Shown here piece after piece: positions 17,298 to 25,075 of a stretch of DNA of 29,035 nucleotides. The notes beneath the pieces are model-generated. The model did no database searches and was not told the DNA's origin. It saw only the letters and a list, made by a program, of their open reading frames with translations. The DNA is from an uncultured Prevotella sp. (GTDB taxonomy: Bacteria > Bacteroidota > Bacteroidia > Bacteroidales > Bacteroidaceae), in NCBI GenBank assembly GCA_900542795.1, contig UQPD01000009.1, positions 1 to 29,035 on the forward strand, written 5' to 3'. How positions within the stretch are numbered: the stretch's first letter is position 1; the number at the start of each line of letters is the position of its first letter. The position numbers and the translations under genes are program-made.

Positions 17298-17336
17298 ATT
17301 TTTTAAAGGAAAATATCTTTGAGAAGATATTCTCAA

Positions 17337-17388
17337 GAAGTTAGAAGAATGGGTATGTATTTTGCGATACATGCATTCCTCTAACTTC
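17337..17388. repeat. Inverted-repeat element, copy B (TTTTGCGATAC core)
   Basis: The arm GAAGTTAGAAGAATG at 17337-17351 pairs with CATTCCTCTAACTTC at 17374-17388, with one G-T-type mismatch. Inside, ATGTAT and ATACAT pair around TTTGCG. It shares core and right arm with copy A at 12498-12546. It lies between the rhomboid and the exo/endonuclease-like genes. A terminator role is possible, but no long T-run follows. Confidence 0.75.
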
Positions 17389-17425
17389 TTCCTTCCCCTC
17401 TCTCTCCCCCAAGAAAAAACTATAT

Positions 17426-18490
17426 ATGAAGCAAATACTCTGTTTTTTTAGTTGGCTTGCAGTGCTCATGTTATGGGCATGTGCTGCAACCGTTTATGTC
17501 AATCCCGCAGTCTATGGCAAATACATTGCTGTGGTGGGACTGTGTTTCCCCTTTTTTGTAGCTGCGGTGTTGGGTATGGGAGTATTGTGTTTACTCATAA
17601 AACCGCGCATGGTGTTTATCTCCATTTTTGGTTTGCTGTGCTGTGCAGGGAGCTTGCGCGATTATTTTCCCATCAACCTTAGTTCGCCTCCTCCTAAACA
17701 AGCTATAAAAGTTATTAGCTACAACACCATGAGTTTTGGCGATTGGAAGATGGACGACAACGGACGCGATGTAGAACTGGTGCGTTACCTCTGTACGCAA
17801 CAGCCCGACATTGCTGCCTTGCAAGAAACAGCTTTTAAAACCGACGATACTCACACTTGCATACAGCGCACCATGAAGCGCTATGGTTACCACTTTGAAT
17901 GGCTCTTTGTGGGAGGTAACCGGGTGGGGGTTATGAGCAAATGGCCCATTGTGCGTCAAGAGGTTATTTGTCACTCATCGGGTAATGGTGCTGCAGCTTT
18001 CTATGTAACGCCACGCAGAGGAGACACCCTTATTGTGGTAAGTGCTCATTTAGAGTCTATGCACTTATCGAACAAGGAACGCGACAATTATCATGAACTT
18101 GTGCGCAATCCCGAAACGGCTAACAAGGTGCCAGGCAAGTTAGGGGTGTTGCGTAAAATTGCCAATAGTGGAGCTGAACGAGCACGTCAAACCGACACGC
18201 TTTGCACCTTTATAGACAATCACGCTAATAGCAAACTTTTGGTGATGGGCGACTTCAACGACTCTCCCATCTCTTATGCACACCACAGTGTGTGTAGTCG
18301 GCTTACCGATGCTTATCGGGCTACAGCCAATGGCATAGGACGTTCGTTTAATCGCGATGCCATTTACGTGCGCATTGACAACATCTTCTGCTCTTCACAC
18401 TTCAAACCCTATGCCATGAAGGTAGACCAAACCGTTCCCTTCTCCGATCACTATCCCGTGATAGGTTATCTAAAGGAGCAAGACAAGTGA
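17426..18490 (+). CDS. Membrane-anchored endonuclease/exonuclease/phosphatase-family protein
   Basis: A 354-residue protein. Three hydrophobic helices at about 4-23, 33-55 and 62-75 anchor it in the inner membrane. They are followed by a DNase-I-like fold domain. Motifs in order: ISYNTMSFG (metal-binding Asn), LQET (catalytic Glu), SAHLES, MGDFNDSP (Asp and Asn), RIDNIF and FSDHYPVI (catalytic Asp-His pair). Family members cleave phosphodiester or phosphomonoester bonds in nucleic acids, phosphoinositides or sphingomyelin. The periplasmic placement inferred here makes a lipid or nucleotide substrate possible. The start is the ATG at 17426, which begins the first helix directly. Confidence 0.9.
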   Translation: MKQILCFFSWLAVLMLWACAATVYVNPAVYGKYIAVVGLCFPFFVAAVLGMGVLCLLIKPRMVFISIFGLLCCAGSLRDYFPINLSSPPPKQAIKVISYNTMSFGDWKMDDNGRDVELVRYLCTQQPDIAALQETAFKTDDTHTCIQRTMKRYGYHFEWLFVGGNRVGVMSKWPIVRQEVICHSSGNGAAAFYVTPRRGDTLIVVSAHLESMHLSNKERDNYHELVRNPETANKVPGKLGVLRKIANSGAERARQTDTLCTFIDNHANSKLLVMGDFNDSPISYAHHSVCSRLTDAYRATANGIGRSFNRDAIYVRIDNIFCSSHFKPYAMKVDQTVPFSDHYPVIGYLKEQDK

Positions 18491-18556
18491 GGGGCAAGTG
18501 AAACGTAATATTAAACGATTTCCAGAAGATTTCATGTTTCAATTGACTAAGGACGA

Positions 18557-18589
18557 ATTTTTAAGGTCGCAAATTGCGACCTTAAAAAT
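18557..18589. promoter_or_regulatory. Perfect palindrome upstream of rhuM (site 1)
   Basis: A 16-bp arm repeats in inverted form around one base; the core is AAGGTCGCAA-A-TTGCGACCTT. Related palindromes lie at 18646-18658 and 18724-18750. It could act as an operator or as a terminator for the preceding gene, since its arm ends in an A/T run. Confidence 0.6.
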
Positions 18590-18645
18590 AAAAATAGGAA
18601 TCTGCTGACTTTAAGTTTCAGTTAACAATGGAGGAATGTTCAAAA

Positions 18646-18658
18646 TCACAGATTGTGA
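18646..18658. promoter_or_regulatory. Short palindrome upstream of the rhuM promoter (site 2)
   Basis: TCACAGATTGTGA has 5-bp arms TCACA and TGTGA. It matches the core of site 3 and lies about 34 bp before the -7 box. It is shorter and less certain than sites 1 and 3. Confidence 0.45.
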
Positions 18659-18691
18659 CATAGTTGTTTAAAGGCTAAAAGCTAAAAGCAC

Positions 18692-18699
18692 TACCTTTG
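18692..18699 (+). promoter_or_regulatory. Promoter -7 box for rhuM
   Basis: TACCTTTG followed by CATAC fits TAnnTTTG. Transcription would begin near 18706, about 155 bp before the ATG, with palindromic site 3 lying just downstream of that point. No well-placed -33 TTG is seen. Confidence 0.45.
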
Positions 18700-18723
18700 C
18701 ATACAATAATAAGTAACAACACG

Positions 18724-18750
18724 TTTAAGGTCACAATTTGTGATCTTAAA
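18724..18750. promoter_or_regulatory. Palindrome just downstream of the rhuM promoter (site 3)
   Basis: TTTAAGGTCACAA and TTGTGATCTTAAA form 13-bp arms around one T, with a single G-T-type mismatch. It is a variant of site 1, with GTCACAA in place of GTCGCAA. A protein bound here would block the promoter at 18692-18699. Confidence 0.6.
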
Positions 18751-18860
18751 ATTAGCTATGGGTAAGTAGTATTACATTGGTTGACTCTTATGGTGTTCCC
18801 ACGAAAGAATACCTAAGTAGATGTTTGTAATTGCTTTTATAATTAATTACCAAGAGATTT

Positions 18861-19892
18861 ATGGCAAAGAAATTTGAAATACGAAACAGTACGGCAGAGT
18901 TCCTGACTTTCGTGGCAGAAGGTAAGGAACAAGGCATACAAGTGCTATATAAAGATGAAACAGTGTGGGCTACGCAAAAGGCCATGGCACAGCTCTTTGA
19001 TTGTTCAACAGACAATATCGGATTGCATCTGAAGAACATATATGACACAAATGAATTGAACAAGAAGGCAACTACCGAGAAAATCTCGGTAGTTCAACAG
19101 GAGGGTGCGAGAGAGGTGCGACGCAACACGCTGTTCTACAACCTCGATGCAATCATTTCTGTGGGCTATCGAGTCAACTCCATCCGTGCCACACAGTTCC
19201 GCCAATGGTGCACCTATGTCATCAAGCAGTTCTCTTTGCGTGGCTATATTATAGATAAAAAACGTATGGAGAATGGTTCGTTTATAGGTGAGGACTATTT
19301 TGAGCATTTGTTAGCAGAAATACGTGAGATTAGATTGAGTGAACGAAGATTTTACCAAAAGCTCACGGATATATATGCAACAGCTGTTGATTACAATAAG
19401 GATGCACCTACCACACGTCTGTTTTATAAAAAAGTTCAGAATAAGATGCATTATGCAGTGCATGGGCATACCGCAGCAGAACTTATAGTGGAAAGAGCCA
19501 ATGCAGAGAAAGAGCATATGGGACTGACTACTTGGGAGAATGCACCTGATGGTAAAATCGTAAAGCCAGATGTGAGTATCGCCAAAAACTATCTAAAACA
19601 AGTGGAACTTGAAGATATGGGAAAACTTGTCAACTCTGTGCTTGATTTAGCTGAACGTATGGCAAATCGACATATACCAATGACTATGGAAGATTGGGCT
19701 AAACGTATTGATATCATTCTTGAAGCTGGGGGTGATGCCCTATTACATGATGCTGGAAGGGTCTCTGCTGAATTTGCCAAGAGCTTTGCAGAGTCAGAGT
19801 TTGAGAAGTACCGTGTGATACAAGACAAATTATTCAACTCTGATTATGATAAATTCAATTCTTCTTTACCGTTTGACGATGAAGAGAATTGA
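18861..19892 (+). CDS. rhuM: RhuM-family protein (accessory gene)
   Basis: A 343-residue protein that resembles the virulence RhuM family (Virulence_RhuM). The N-terminal half has the typical QVLYKDETVWATQKAMAQLFDCSTDNIGLHLKNIY (about 28-62) and NLDAIISVGYRVNSIRATQFRQWCTYVIKQF (about 93-123) blocks. The latter resembles Bro-N/KilA-N-like phage antirepressor regions. The C-terminal half is helical with no catalytic motif. The family is found on genomic islands and next to restriction or phage genes; its biochemical role is unknown, and a DNA-linked function is only suggested. Base composition looks more AT-rich than neighbouring genes. Three related palindromes surround its promoter, suggesting autoregulation. 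There is no transposase or partner gene beside it. Confidence 0.88.
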   Translation: MAKKFEIRNSTAEFLTFVAEGKEQGIQVLYKDETVWATQKAMAQLFDCSTDNIGLHLKNIYDTNELNKKATTEKISVVQQEGAREVRRNTLFYNLDAIISVGYRVNSIRATQFRQWCTYVIKQFSLRGYIIDKKRMENGSFIGEDYFEHLLAEIREIRLSERRFYQKLTDIYATAVDYNKDAPTTRLFYKKVQNKMHYAVHGHTAAELIVERANAEKEHMGLTTWENAPDGKIVKPDVSIAKNYLKQVELEDMGKLVNSVLDLAERMANRHIPMTMEDWAKRIDIILEAGGDALLHDAGRVSAEFAKSFAESEFEKYRVIQDKLFNSDYDKFNSSLPFDDEEN

Positions 19893-20053
19893 AAGCCAAA
19901 AGGGGATGAGGCGATCTCAAATTATCTCATTCTCAGCTTATTTATCTATGAACGAAGCAACAAAATAGATAATCGAAAAGCCCCTATTGAATACTTACTG
20001 GCGATGTAAAGGTTTTGCGATGAAAAACAACATTTTAAAAATGCTCACAGCTT

Positions 20054-20827
20054 ATGAGTTACACCATAACCCTTCCTCTCGCTTTTAGCGAAATAGGAGA
20101 AAAAGCTCGACAAGAGGATGCGCTCTTTCCACATCCAGCCGAAGTGACAGCCCAACAGCCTGTGTTGGTGCTTTGCGATGGTTTGGGTGGACGTGCACAT
20201 GGCGAACAAGCAAGTCAATGCGTAGCCAATGTCGTGGGTAATGCTACCATTCGCCACATCCCTTGCACCACACAGCAAATGGAGCTTCATTTTAACCAAG
20301 CTCTTAATGCTGCTACTAAGGCTCTTAATCGGCTTGACGCAGCAAGTTCTGAGGCAGACTACGCATCTCCCATGGGTACTACACTCACATTTCTTGCCCA
20401 TTGCACAGATGGCATGTTGTTAGCCCATTTGGGCGACAGTCGCATTTATCAGTTTCGTCCCAACCAAGGTGTCATCTTTCAAACATACGACCATTCGTTA
20501 GTTAACGAATACTTAGCTTCGGGCAAAATCACGCAAGCTGAAGTTTCCACTTTTCCGCAGCGCAATGTCATGACACGAGCTGTTATGGCACGGCGTGTTC
20601 ATCCCATGCAACCTACTTACAATGTCATAACCGATATTCAGCCTGGGGATGTATTCATGATGTGTTGTGATGGGGTTACAGAGCAACTCAGCAACACCGA
20701 CCTTGAGCGCATTTTGCTCAACAAGCAGCCTTTAGCCAATCGTTTGGATGCGCTTCGCCAATGTTGTGCCGAACGACACACACGCGACAATTACACTTGT
20801 TGGTTGTTTGAGGTTGCGACAGTGTAG
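20054..20827 (+). CDS. PP2C-family serine/threonine phosphatase
   Basis: A 257-residue metal-dependent protein phosphatase. Motifs follow the family order: ARQEDALF (metal-binding Glu-Asp at 21-22), LCDGLGGRAHGE (Asp42-Gly43), PMGTTLTFL, LAHLGDSRIYQF, DHSLVNEYLASG, RNVMTRAV, FMMCCDGVTEQL and RDNYTCWLF. All expected metal ligands are present, so it should be active. It is soluble and cytoplasmic. Bacterial relatives usually work with a Hanks-type kinase or FHA protein, but none is encoded in this window. It follows rhuM by 161 bp and converges with the lipoprotein gene at 21187. Confidence 0.92.
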   Translation: MSYTITLPLAFSEIGEKARQEDALFPHPAEVTAQQPVLVLCDGLGGRAHGEQASQCVANVVGNATIRHIPCTTQQMELHFNQALNAATKALNRLDAASSEADYASPMGTTLTFLAHCTDGMLLAHLGDSRIYQFRPNQGVIFQTYDHSLVNEYLASGKITQAEVSTFPQRNVMTRAVMARRVHPMQPTYNVITDIQPGDVFMMCCDGVTEQLSNTDLERILLNKQPLANRLDALRQCCAERHTRDNYTCWLFEVATV

Positions 20828-20860
20828 CAGCCATTTCTTGTAGAATAGGATGGTGTTTTT

Positions 20861-20966
20861 TAGTCAAAAATGTCCATCAATGAGCCAAAAATGTTCATGA
20901 ATTATTATTTTTGAAATTCCATAAATAACCCCTTTCGGGGTTGGGCCGGCGCGTGAAGCATTTTAT
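20861..20966. repeat. About 100-bp CCCCTTTCGGGG repeat, copy 1
   Basis: This copy runs from TAGTCAAAAATGTCCATCAA to GCGTGAAGCATTTTAT. It carries several ATGTYCAT words and a hairpin AACCCC-TTTC-GGGGTT at 20927-20942, followed by GGGCCGGCGCG. Copies 2 and 3 lie at 25432-25519 and 25526-25632. It has no ORF. It lies just after the PP2C stop, so the hairpin may stop transcription. Confidence 0.8.
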
Positions 20967-21031
20967 TCCTTCAAACGTTTTACCTAATTCGTTTCAACAA
21001 AGCACTCAGTACCACTTTTAGTACCGCATAA

Positions 21032-21110
21032 TTGGTACTGGAGTTTCTTCTGGTTGGTACTGGAGTTTCAGTTCGTTGGTACTGGAGTTTAAACTGAATG
21101 GTACTGTAAC
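21032..21110. repeat. 22-bp direct repeats (TTGGTACTGGAGTTT), iteron-like
   Basis: Three identical 15-bp cores TTGGTACTGGAGTTT start at 21032, 21054 and 21076, exactly 22 bp (two helical turns) apart. A fourth degenerate copy, ATGGTACTG, starts at 21098 in phase. Two inverted GTACC words lie just before, at 21009-21025. The array sits between convergent genes, and no promoter is apparent. Exact two-turn spacing suggests a protein-binding array. Confidence 0.8.
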
Positions 21111-21170
21111 ATCAATTAAATGAGTTCACAGTAACACTTCTATAATATGAATTGGCAATTTAATTGATGT
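21109..21170. repeat. 13-bp perfect inverted repeat with 36-bp spacer
   Basis: ACATCAATTAAAT at 21109-21121 is exactly inverted as ATTTAATTGATGT at 21158-21170. A T-run follows at 21174-21180. It could end plus-strand transcription, although the loop is long. The left arm begins inside the fourth 22-bp repeat. Confidence 0.6.
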
Positions 21171-21186
21171 ATCTTTTTTTTATCCT

Positions 21187-21618
21187 TTAGTCTTGTTGTG
21201 AAGCTGCCATGGCGGTAGTTGTTTGGGCTGTAATTTGGTCGAGTCGTGCCATTTGTGCAGAGGTAAGATCACCTTGACCATTTTCGAGCAAGGTTTGCAA
21301 GTGTTGAATTTCAATTTGCCACTTGGCACAAGTAGCCTGTGCTTCAACATCACCCTTGTTGGCTCTTTCTTTTTGCGACACATACGTTTTCATGCCCTTT
21401 TCGTATAGGTCGAGTAATTCATCCCAATGCGCTTCATCTTTTTTGTGGGTCAATGAGGTGTCTTCTTCTGTAGTTAAGTCGATTGCGTGTTGTGAAGAAA
21501 CCGTGTCATCTTTAACATTATCAGGGGTTTCCTCATTGTTGTTTTTAGTATGGGTGCATGCGTTAAAAGCGCCAATCATGCAGCCAGCAAACATCACCAA
21601 TAAAATATGCTTTCTCAT
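21187..21618 (-). CDS. Small lipoprotein, DUF6591-like
   Basis: A 143-residue protein from the ATG at 21618. The signal peptide MRKHILLVMFAGCMIGAFNAC ends in a lipobox (AFNAC), so it is probably lipidated and placed in the envelope. An acidic, low-complexity linker (24-60) leads to a helical domain, WDELLDLYEKGMKTYVSQK through LENGQGDLTSAQMARLDQIT. That domain resembles the DUF6591 helix pair found in Bacteroidetes lipoproteins. The function is unknown. The frame extends to 21648, but the promoter box at 21666-21673 and the signal peptide both favour 21618. A terminator separates it from btuG, so it is an independent unit. Confidence 0.8.
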   Translation of the reverse strand: MRKHILLVMFAGCMIGAFNACTHTKNNNEETPDNVKDDTVSSQHAIDLTTEEDTSLTHKKDEAHWDELLDLYEKGMKTYVSQKERANKGDVEAQATCAKWQIEIQHLQTLLENGQGDLTSAQMARLDQITAQTTTAMAASQQD

Positions 21619-21665
21619 AATGCTTTCGTTAAGTTGTAGAAAAAACATTCATCAATTTTGTGCTG

Positions 21666-21673
21666 CAAAAATA
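21666..21673 (-). promoter_or_regulatory. Promoter -7 box for the small lipoprotein gene
   Basis: On the minus strand this reads TATTTTTG, fitting TAnnTTTG, and is followed by CAGC. It lies about 48 bp before the preferred ATG. No clear -33 TTG is seen. Confidence 0.42.
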
Positions 21674-21758
21674 AGCCTTTTAGTTTGAATGATATGCCTT
21701 TAAGTTGACAAAAGGAACTTTTTTAAAGGTTGTTTTAGTTTTTTAGAAACATCCTATA

Positions 21759-21803
21759 TAATTAAAGATCCGTAGCAAATCTTTTGCTACGGACCTTTAA
21801 TTA
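21759..21803. terminator. Hairpin terminator after btuG
   Basis: A 21-bp stem (21759-21779 with 21783-21803) has one mismatch and a three-base loop. The core is TCCGTAGCAAA with TTTGCTACGGA, and the outer parts are A/T-rich, so it can work in either direction. It lies 67 bp past the stop codon of the BtuG-like gene. Confidence 0.88.
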
Positions 21804-21869
21804 TAAATTTTAAGAAACCGATTAAGTGAGAGAAGTGAAAATTTACTTTCACTTCCGAGCGTGAGGTTT

Positions 21870-23000
21870 TTATTTAAAAACTACGCCAAAGGGATGTACA
21901 CCCGTGGTAATGGTTTTGACGAAAGCTCCATTTGCATTGTACACCTTAATGTAACCTGGAGTAGTAGAGGCATCAGCACCAGTGCTTGCATCCGAACAGA
22001 TGTAGAGACTGCCATCGGTAGGACAGACGTCTAAAGCAATGGGGTTGGCGGGGAGATTATCGGCAGGCAAGAAGTTGTCGGCTAACAGCTCGCCTGTAGT
22101 AGTGTTGTAAACAGCACTTGTAATGGTGTTGCTAAAGTTAGGCCAGTTGCTATAGTCGGTCTGTACGTTGAGCACATAGAGCACATCTTGCTTTCCAGTT
22201 GTACGTGAGGTGCGCTGTTGATTGTTTACAGCAATGAGTGAACCCTCGCACATAGCGGCAGCTTCACCATGGTTCACGTTAAACTTCCATACCTTTGAGG
22301 GGGTTTCACCATAGTCGCCACGGCATACCACGTAGATGTTACCCTCGTTGTCGCTTGTAATATCGCCAGGGTTCATACCCACAGTAATGTTGCGTGTTAC
22401 GTTGAACTGCGCAGCATCAATTTCTGCTACCTTAAAGCCATTTGCATAGCCGTTGCCAGAGTTGTAACCATCGCTGATAGACACATACACCTTATTATTA
22501 TAGGTAGTCATGTTTGCCGGGTTCGGACCAACAGCCAAAGGTGCTGAGGCTGTGAATGAGGTAGTGTCTACACGGGTAACATAGCCATCGTTGTTCGAAA
22601 CAAATACATAGCCATTGGCACCACATACTGCCTCAGGTTGGTTGGTGTTCACCTCGGCAAGTACACGAGCAGTGTTGGCATCCAACACCCATACTTTGTT
22701 TTCGGTAAATACAGGGAGGTAAAGTTTTGAACCATAGAGCACGGCACGTTGTGGTGTGTCACCCAAACTCTTGTTGTTGGCAGCTTTGAAGATGCCTTCA
22801 CTGCGTGTGCCATCTGCTTTAAAGAAATCGAGTGTACCATCAAGCACACCCATATTGCCTTGGTTAATCACATAAAAGCCGTGTTCAAAACGCAAGAATT
22901 GCGTATCAATTACTTTAGGTTCATCCTCAGAACAGGCTGTGAAACCTGCGCAAATCAGTAACGCAGCGGCTACCAACTTAATGTTTTTGAAAAATTTCAT
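21870..23000 (-). CDS. btuG: BtuG-like beta-propeller lipoprotein, surface cobalamin binder
   Basis: A 376-residue lipoprotein with signal peptide and lipobox FTAC (Cys23). After a short acidic linker the protein is a run of YncE/DUF5074-like propeller repeats, such as YVINQGNMGVLDGTLDFF, LYGSKLYLPVFTENKVWVLD, GANGYVFVSNNDGYVTRVD and YNNKVYVSISDG. Bacteroides BtuG proteins are seven-bladed propellers that bind vitamin B12 very tightly and cap the BtuB channel. The call rests on fold, lipidation and gene order: it follows the riboswitch-controlled btuB by 41 bp, in the same direction. Exact B12-contact residues cannot be verified by eye. A generic DUF5074 protein is the alternative. Confidence 0.82.
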   Translation of the reverse strand: MKFFKNIKLVAAALLICAGFTACSEDEPKVIDTQFLRFEHGFYVINQGNMGVLDGTLDFFKADGTRSEGIFKAANNKSLGDTPQRAVLYGSKLYLPVFTENKVWVLDANTARVLAEVNTNQPEAVCGANGYVFVSNNDGYVTRVDTTSFTASAPLAVGPNPANMTTYNNKVYVSISDGYNSGNGYANGFKVAEIDAAQFNVTRNITVGMNPGDITSDNEGNIYVVCRGDYGETPSKVWKFNVNHGEAAAMCEGSLIAVNNQQRTSRTTGKQDVLYVLNVQTDYSNWPNFSNTITSAVYNTTTGELLADNFLPADNLPANPIALDVCPTDGSLYICSDASTGADASTTPGYIKVYNANGAFVKTITTGVHPFGVVFK

Positions 23001-23041
23001 TGTTTGTTGTATTTAGAGATTTGTTTTGCAAGAGATATATT

Positions 23042-25000
23042 TTACCACGCAAATTTAGCACTCAGCTTATAGGCACGCCCTGGCATGGGGTAGCGGCGTA
23101 TCACTTCGTAGCGATGGTCGAAGAGGTTGAGCACATCAGCACGTAGCGTAAGGGAGCGTCCTTGCCGCAAAGTAAAATTGTGAAAAACTGCTATGCCCCA
23201 TTCCGTGTAAGCAGGGAGCGATGTGGTGGGCAGATGGTTGTTGGTACACCAACGCAAAGAAGCCCAAGTGCCATGCACTGAGAGCGAAGCCCAAGGATTG
23301 GTCCATGCCAACGATGCGGCACCGCTATGCACAGGCGTATAAGCCAACTGTTTGTGCCAACTGCTTAGGGCTGGTTTGGTGTGGTCTGTGCAATGCTGCA
23401 ACGAATAGTTGGTGTTAAACTCCAATGTGTGGCGTGTGGCTAATTGCCATTGACTGTGCAATGTTAGGTCGAGTCCCAAGGTGCGCACATCGCCCAAGTT
23501 CACCGTGTTCCACACAAAGAGGTTGTAGGGGATAGACACAATGCGGTCTTTAACACGTGCAGCATAAGCATCGGCTGTGAAAGCCAAAGTGCGCCAATGT
23601 CTTGAGGGAGAAGCTTGTAGCGTTTGTCCCACTGAAAACTGACGTGTAAGTTCGGGCTTCAATCGGGTAGAGCCCAAATGATAGTAGTAGCTCTCCGTAA
23701 AAGTAGGCATGCGAAATGATTCCTTGTAGCCGCAACGCAAGTACCATTGTGCGCGTTCAGTTTTTAGGACTTGCCACAATGCACTTACTGAGGGGGTAAG
23801 ACGACGTGCGTCACGTGCCGAAGTTCCCGAAACCGATTGATTCCAATATCTATGCCATGCAGCACGCGCCGTTAACTGAAACCGTTGGACTTGTAGTCCG
23901 AGAGAGAGTGATTGCAGCCACGTGTCGCGACTTACGCTATAGTCTGTCTTTAAGTTGCTATTTTGCGAGGCGTGTGCATAGTCAGTAGCATAGGCAGCTT
24001 GCAAAAAGTCAGTGAGATTGTATCGAAAGCCAGCCGTAGCGTATGCCTCACGTTGCCAATAATGTTGTTTCAGTATGCCATTGGGGTGTTGCCCATCAAT
24101 GTCGTGATATTTGCTCACCTGCCAATTATATTTGGCTGCTACAAACATTTGCCATCGTTGTTCTTGTCGTTGCCAACGCGACTGTGCAAAAGCTGTTTGT
24201 TCAAGCAATCGCTCATTGTTCTGGTTTACATAATAATGTACCATACCTGGCAAGTGGCGGTAGTTGTGATAGAAATAGGCTTTCGTTGAGAGCATGCCAC
24301 CTCCCAAACGTTGCAACCAGTTGACTTCAGTCGTTGTACTTTGCATGCGACTGTTGTTGCGATGTGTGTGGGTAGTGGCACTGCCATTTTCTATGGTAAA
24401 GGGATAGTTGTTGTGGGCAAAAAAGTAACGTCCCGCAGCACTTACATAAGCATTGTTTCCAATGCGTCTGCCCACCTCTATTTGTGGATTCCATGTACCC
24501 CACGTAGCTTGTTGCAAAGTCACAGCCCCATGTAGCCCATGGGTTGCGGGCAAAGTTTGTGGAGCTGCGTTGAGGCTCACCACAGCTTGTGCTAATTGTC
24601 GTACGGGGCAGAGTAGTTGTGCTTGGTCAAGTGTTTGCAACTCAATGGTACGCATCAAGTCGAGCGAAAATTGTCCCAGGTCAGTTTGTCCTTGTCGTGT
24701 ATCGTTCACACAAAGTCCATCGTATGCCACAGCAGTATGTGCAGCACCCAGACCACGCACACTAACCGTCTTTAGTCCACCCGCTCCACCATAGTCGCGC
24801 AAGTTAACTCCAGAGAATCGGCGTAAGGCATCAGCCATGTCCGTAATGCCCCGTTTAAACAGAGCAGCAGAGTCAAGACGTTGTACGGGTACGGGTGTAA
24901 CAATGCCAGCCATGCGCTTCGGAGCGATGACTTCGGCAGTGCCAAGCGAGTCGGGTGTGACGTTCGCTATAGTGCACAACGAAAGAAGTAATGTTATCAT
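23042..25000 (-). CDS. btuB: BtuB-like TonB-dependent outer-membrane receptor for cobalamin
   Basis: A 652-residue TonB-dependent transporter from the ATG at 25000. The signal peptide MITLLLSLCTIANVTPDS is followed by a plug domain (about 25-150) with DMADALRRFSGVNLRDYGGAGGLKTVSVRGLGAAHTAVAYDG. A 22-strand-type barrel then ends in the outer-membrane signature AYKLSAKFAW with a terminal aromatic residue. The cobalamin riboswitch directly upstream identifies the substrate class better than the protein does. The open frame continues to 25135, but its first 45 residues are His- and Arg-rich and run into the riboswitch 3' region, so they are rejected. No inner-membrane btuFCD genes follow; the downstream gene is the BtuG-like lipoprotein. 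Confidence 0.92.
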   Translation of the reverse strand: MITLLLSLCTIANVTPDSLGTAEVIAPKRMAGIVTPVPVQRLDSAALFKRGITDMADALRRFSGVNLRDYGGAGGLKTVSVRGLGAAHTAVAYDGLCVNDTRQGQTDLGQFSLDLMRTIELQTLDQAQLLCPVRQLAQAVVSLNAAPQTLPATHGLHGAVTLQQATWGTWNPQIEVGRRIGNNAYVSAAGRYFFAHNNYPFTIENGSATTHTHRNNSRMQSTTTEVNWLQRLGGGMLSTKAYFYHNYRHLPGMVHYYVNQNNERLLEQTAFAQSRWQRQEQRWQMFVAAKYNWQVSKYHDIDGQHPNGILKQHYWQREAYATAGFRYNLTDFLQAAYATDYAHASQNSNLKTDYSVSRDTWLQSLSLGLQVQRFQLTARAAWHRYWNQSVSGTSARDARRLTPSVSALWQVLKTERAQWYLRCGYKESFRMPTFTESYYYHLGSTRLKPELTRQFSVGQTLQASPSRHWRTLAFTADAYAARVKDRIVSIPYNLFVWNTVNLGDVRTLGLDLTLHSQWQLATRHTLEFNTNYSLQHCTDHTKPALSSWHKQLAYTPVHSGAASLAWTNPWASLSVHGTWASLRWCTNNHLPTTSLPAYTEWGIAVFHNFTLRQGRSLTLRADVLNLFDHRYEVIRRYPMPGRAYKLSAKFAW

Positions 25001-25075
25001 TACTGTGTTGCGTAAAAAAATATTTAGGCTTGTGTTGTGTGTGTGCTTCGTTCCTCCTCGGGATTGATTAGCACG

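Noticed and set aside
20021..20089. Small ORF of 22 codons (MKNNILKMLT...) overlapping the PP2C start
   Set aside because: It overlaps the phosphatase gene in another frame and has no motif or supporting signal.
21032..21110. CRISPR array
   Set aside because: The spacers between TTGGTACTGGAGTTT copies are only about 7 bp, there are at most four copies, and no cas gene is present.
23221..24794. Several plus-strand open frames opposite the TonB receptor gene
   Set aside because: They lack motifs and initiation signals and are explained as antisense shadows of a clear outer-membrane receptor.
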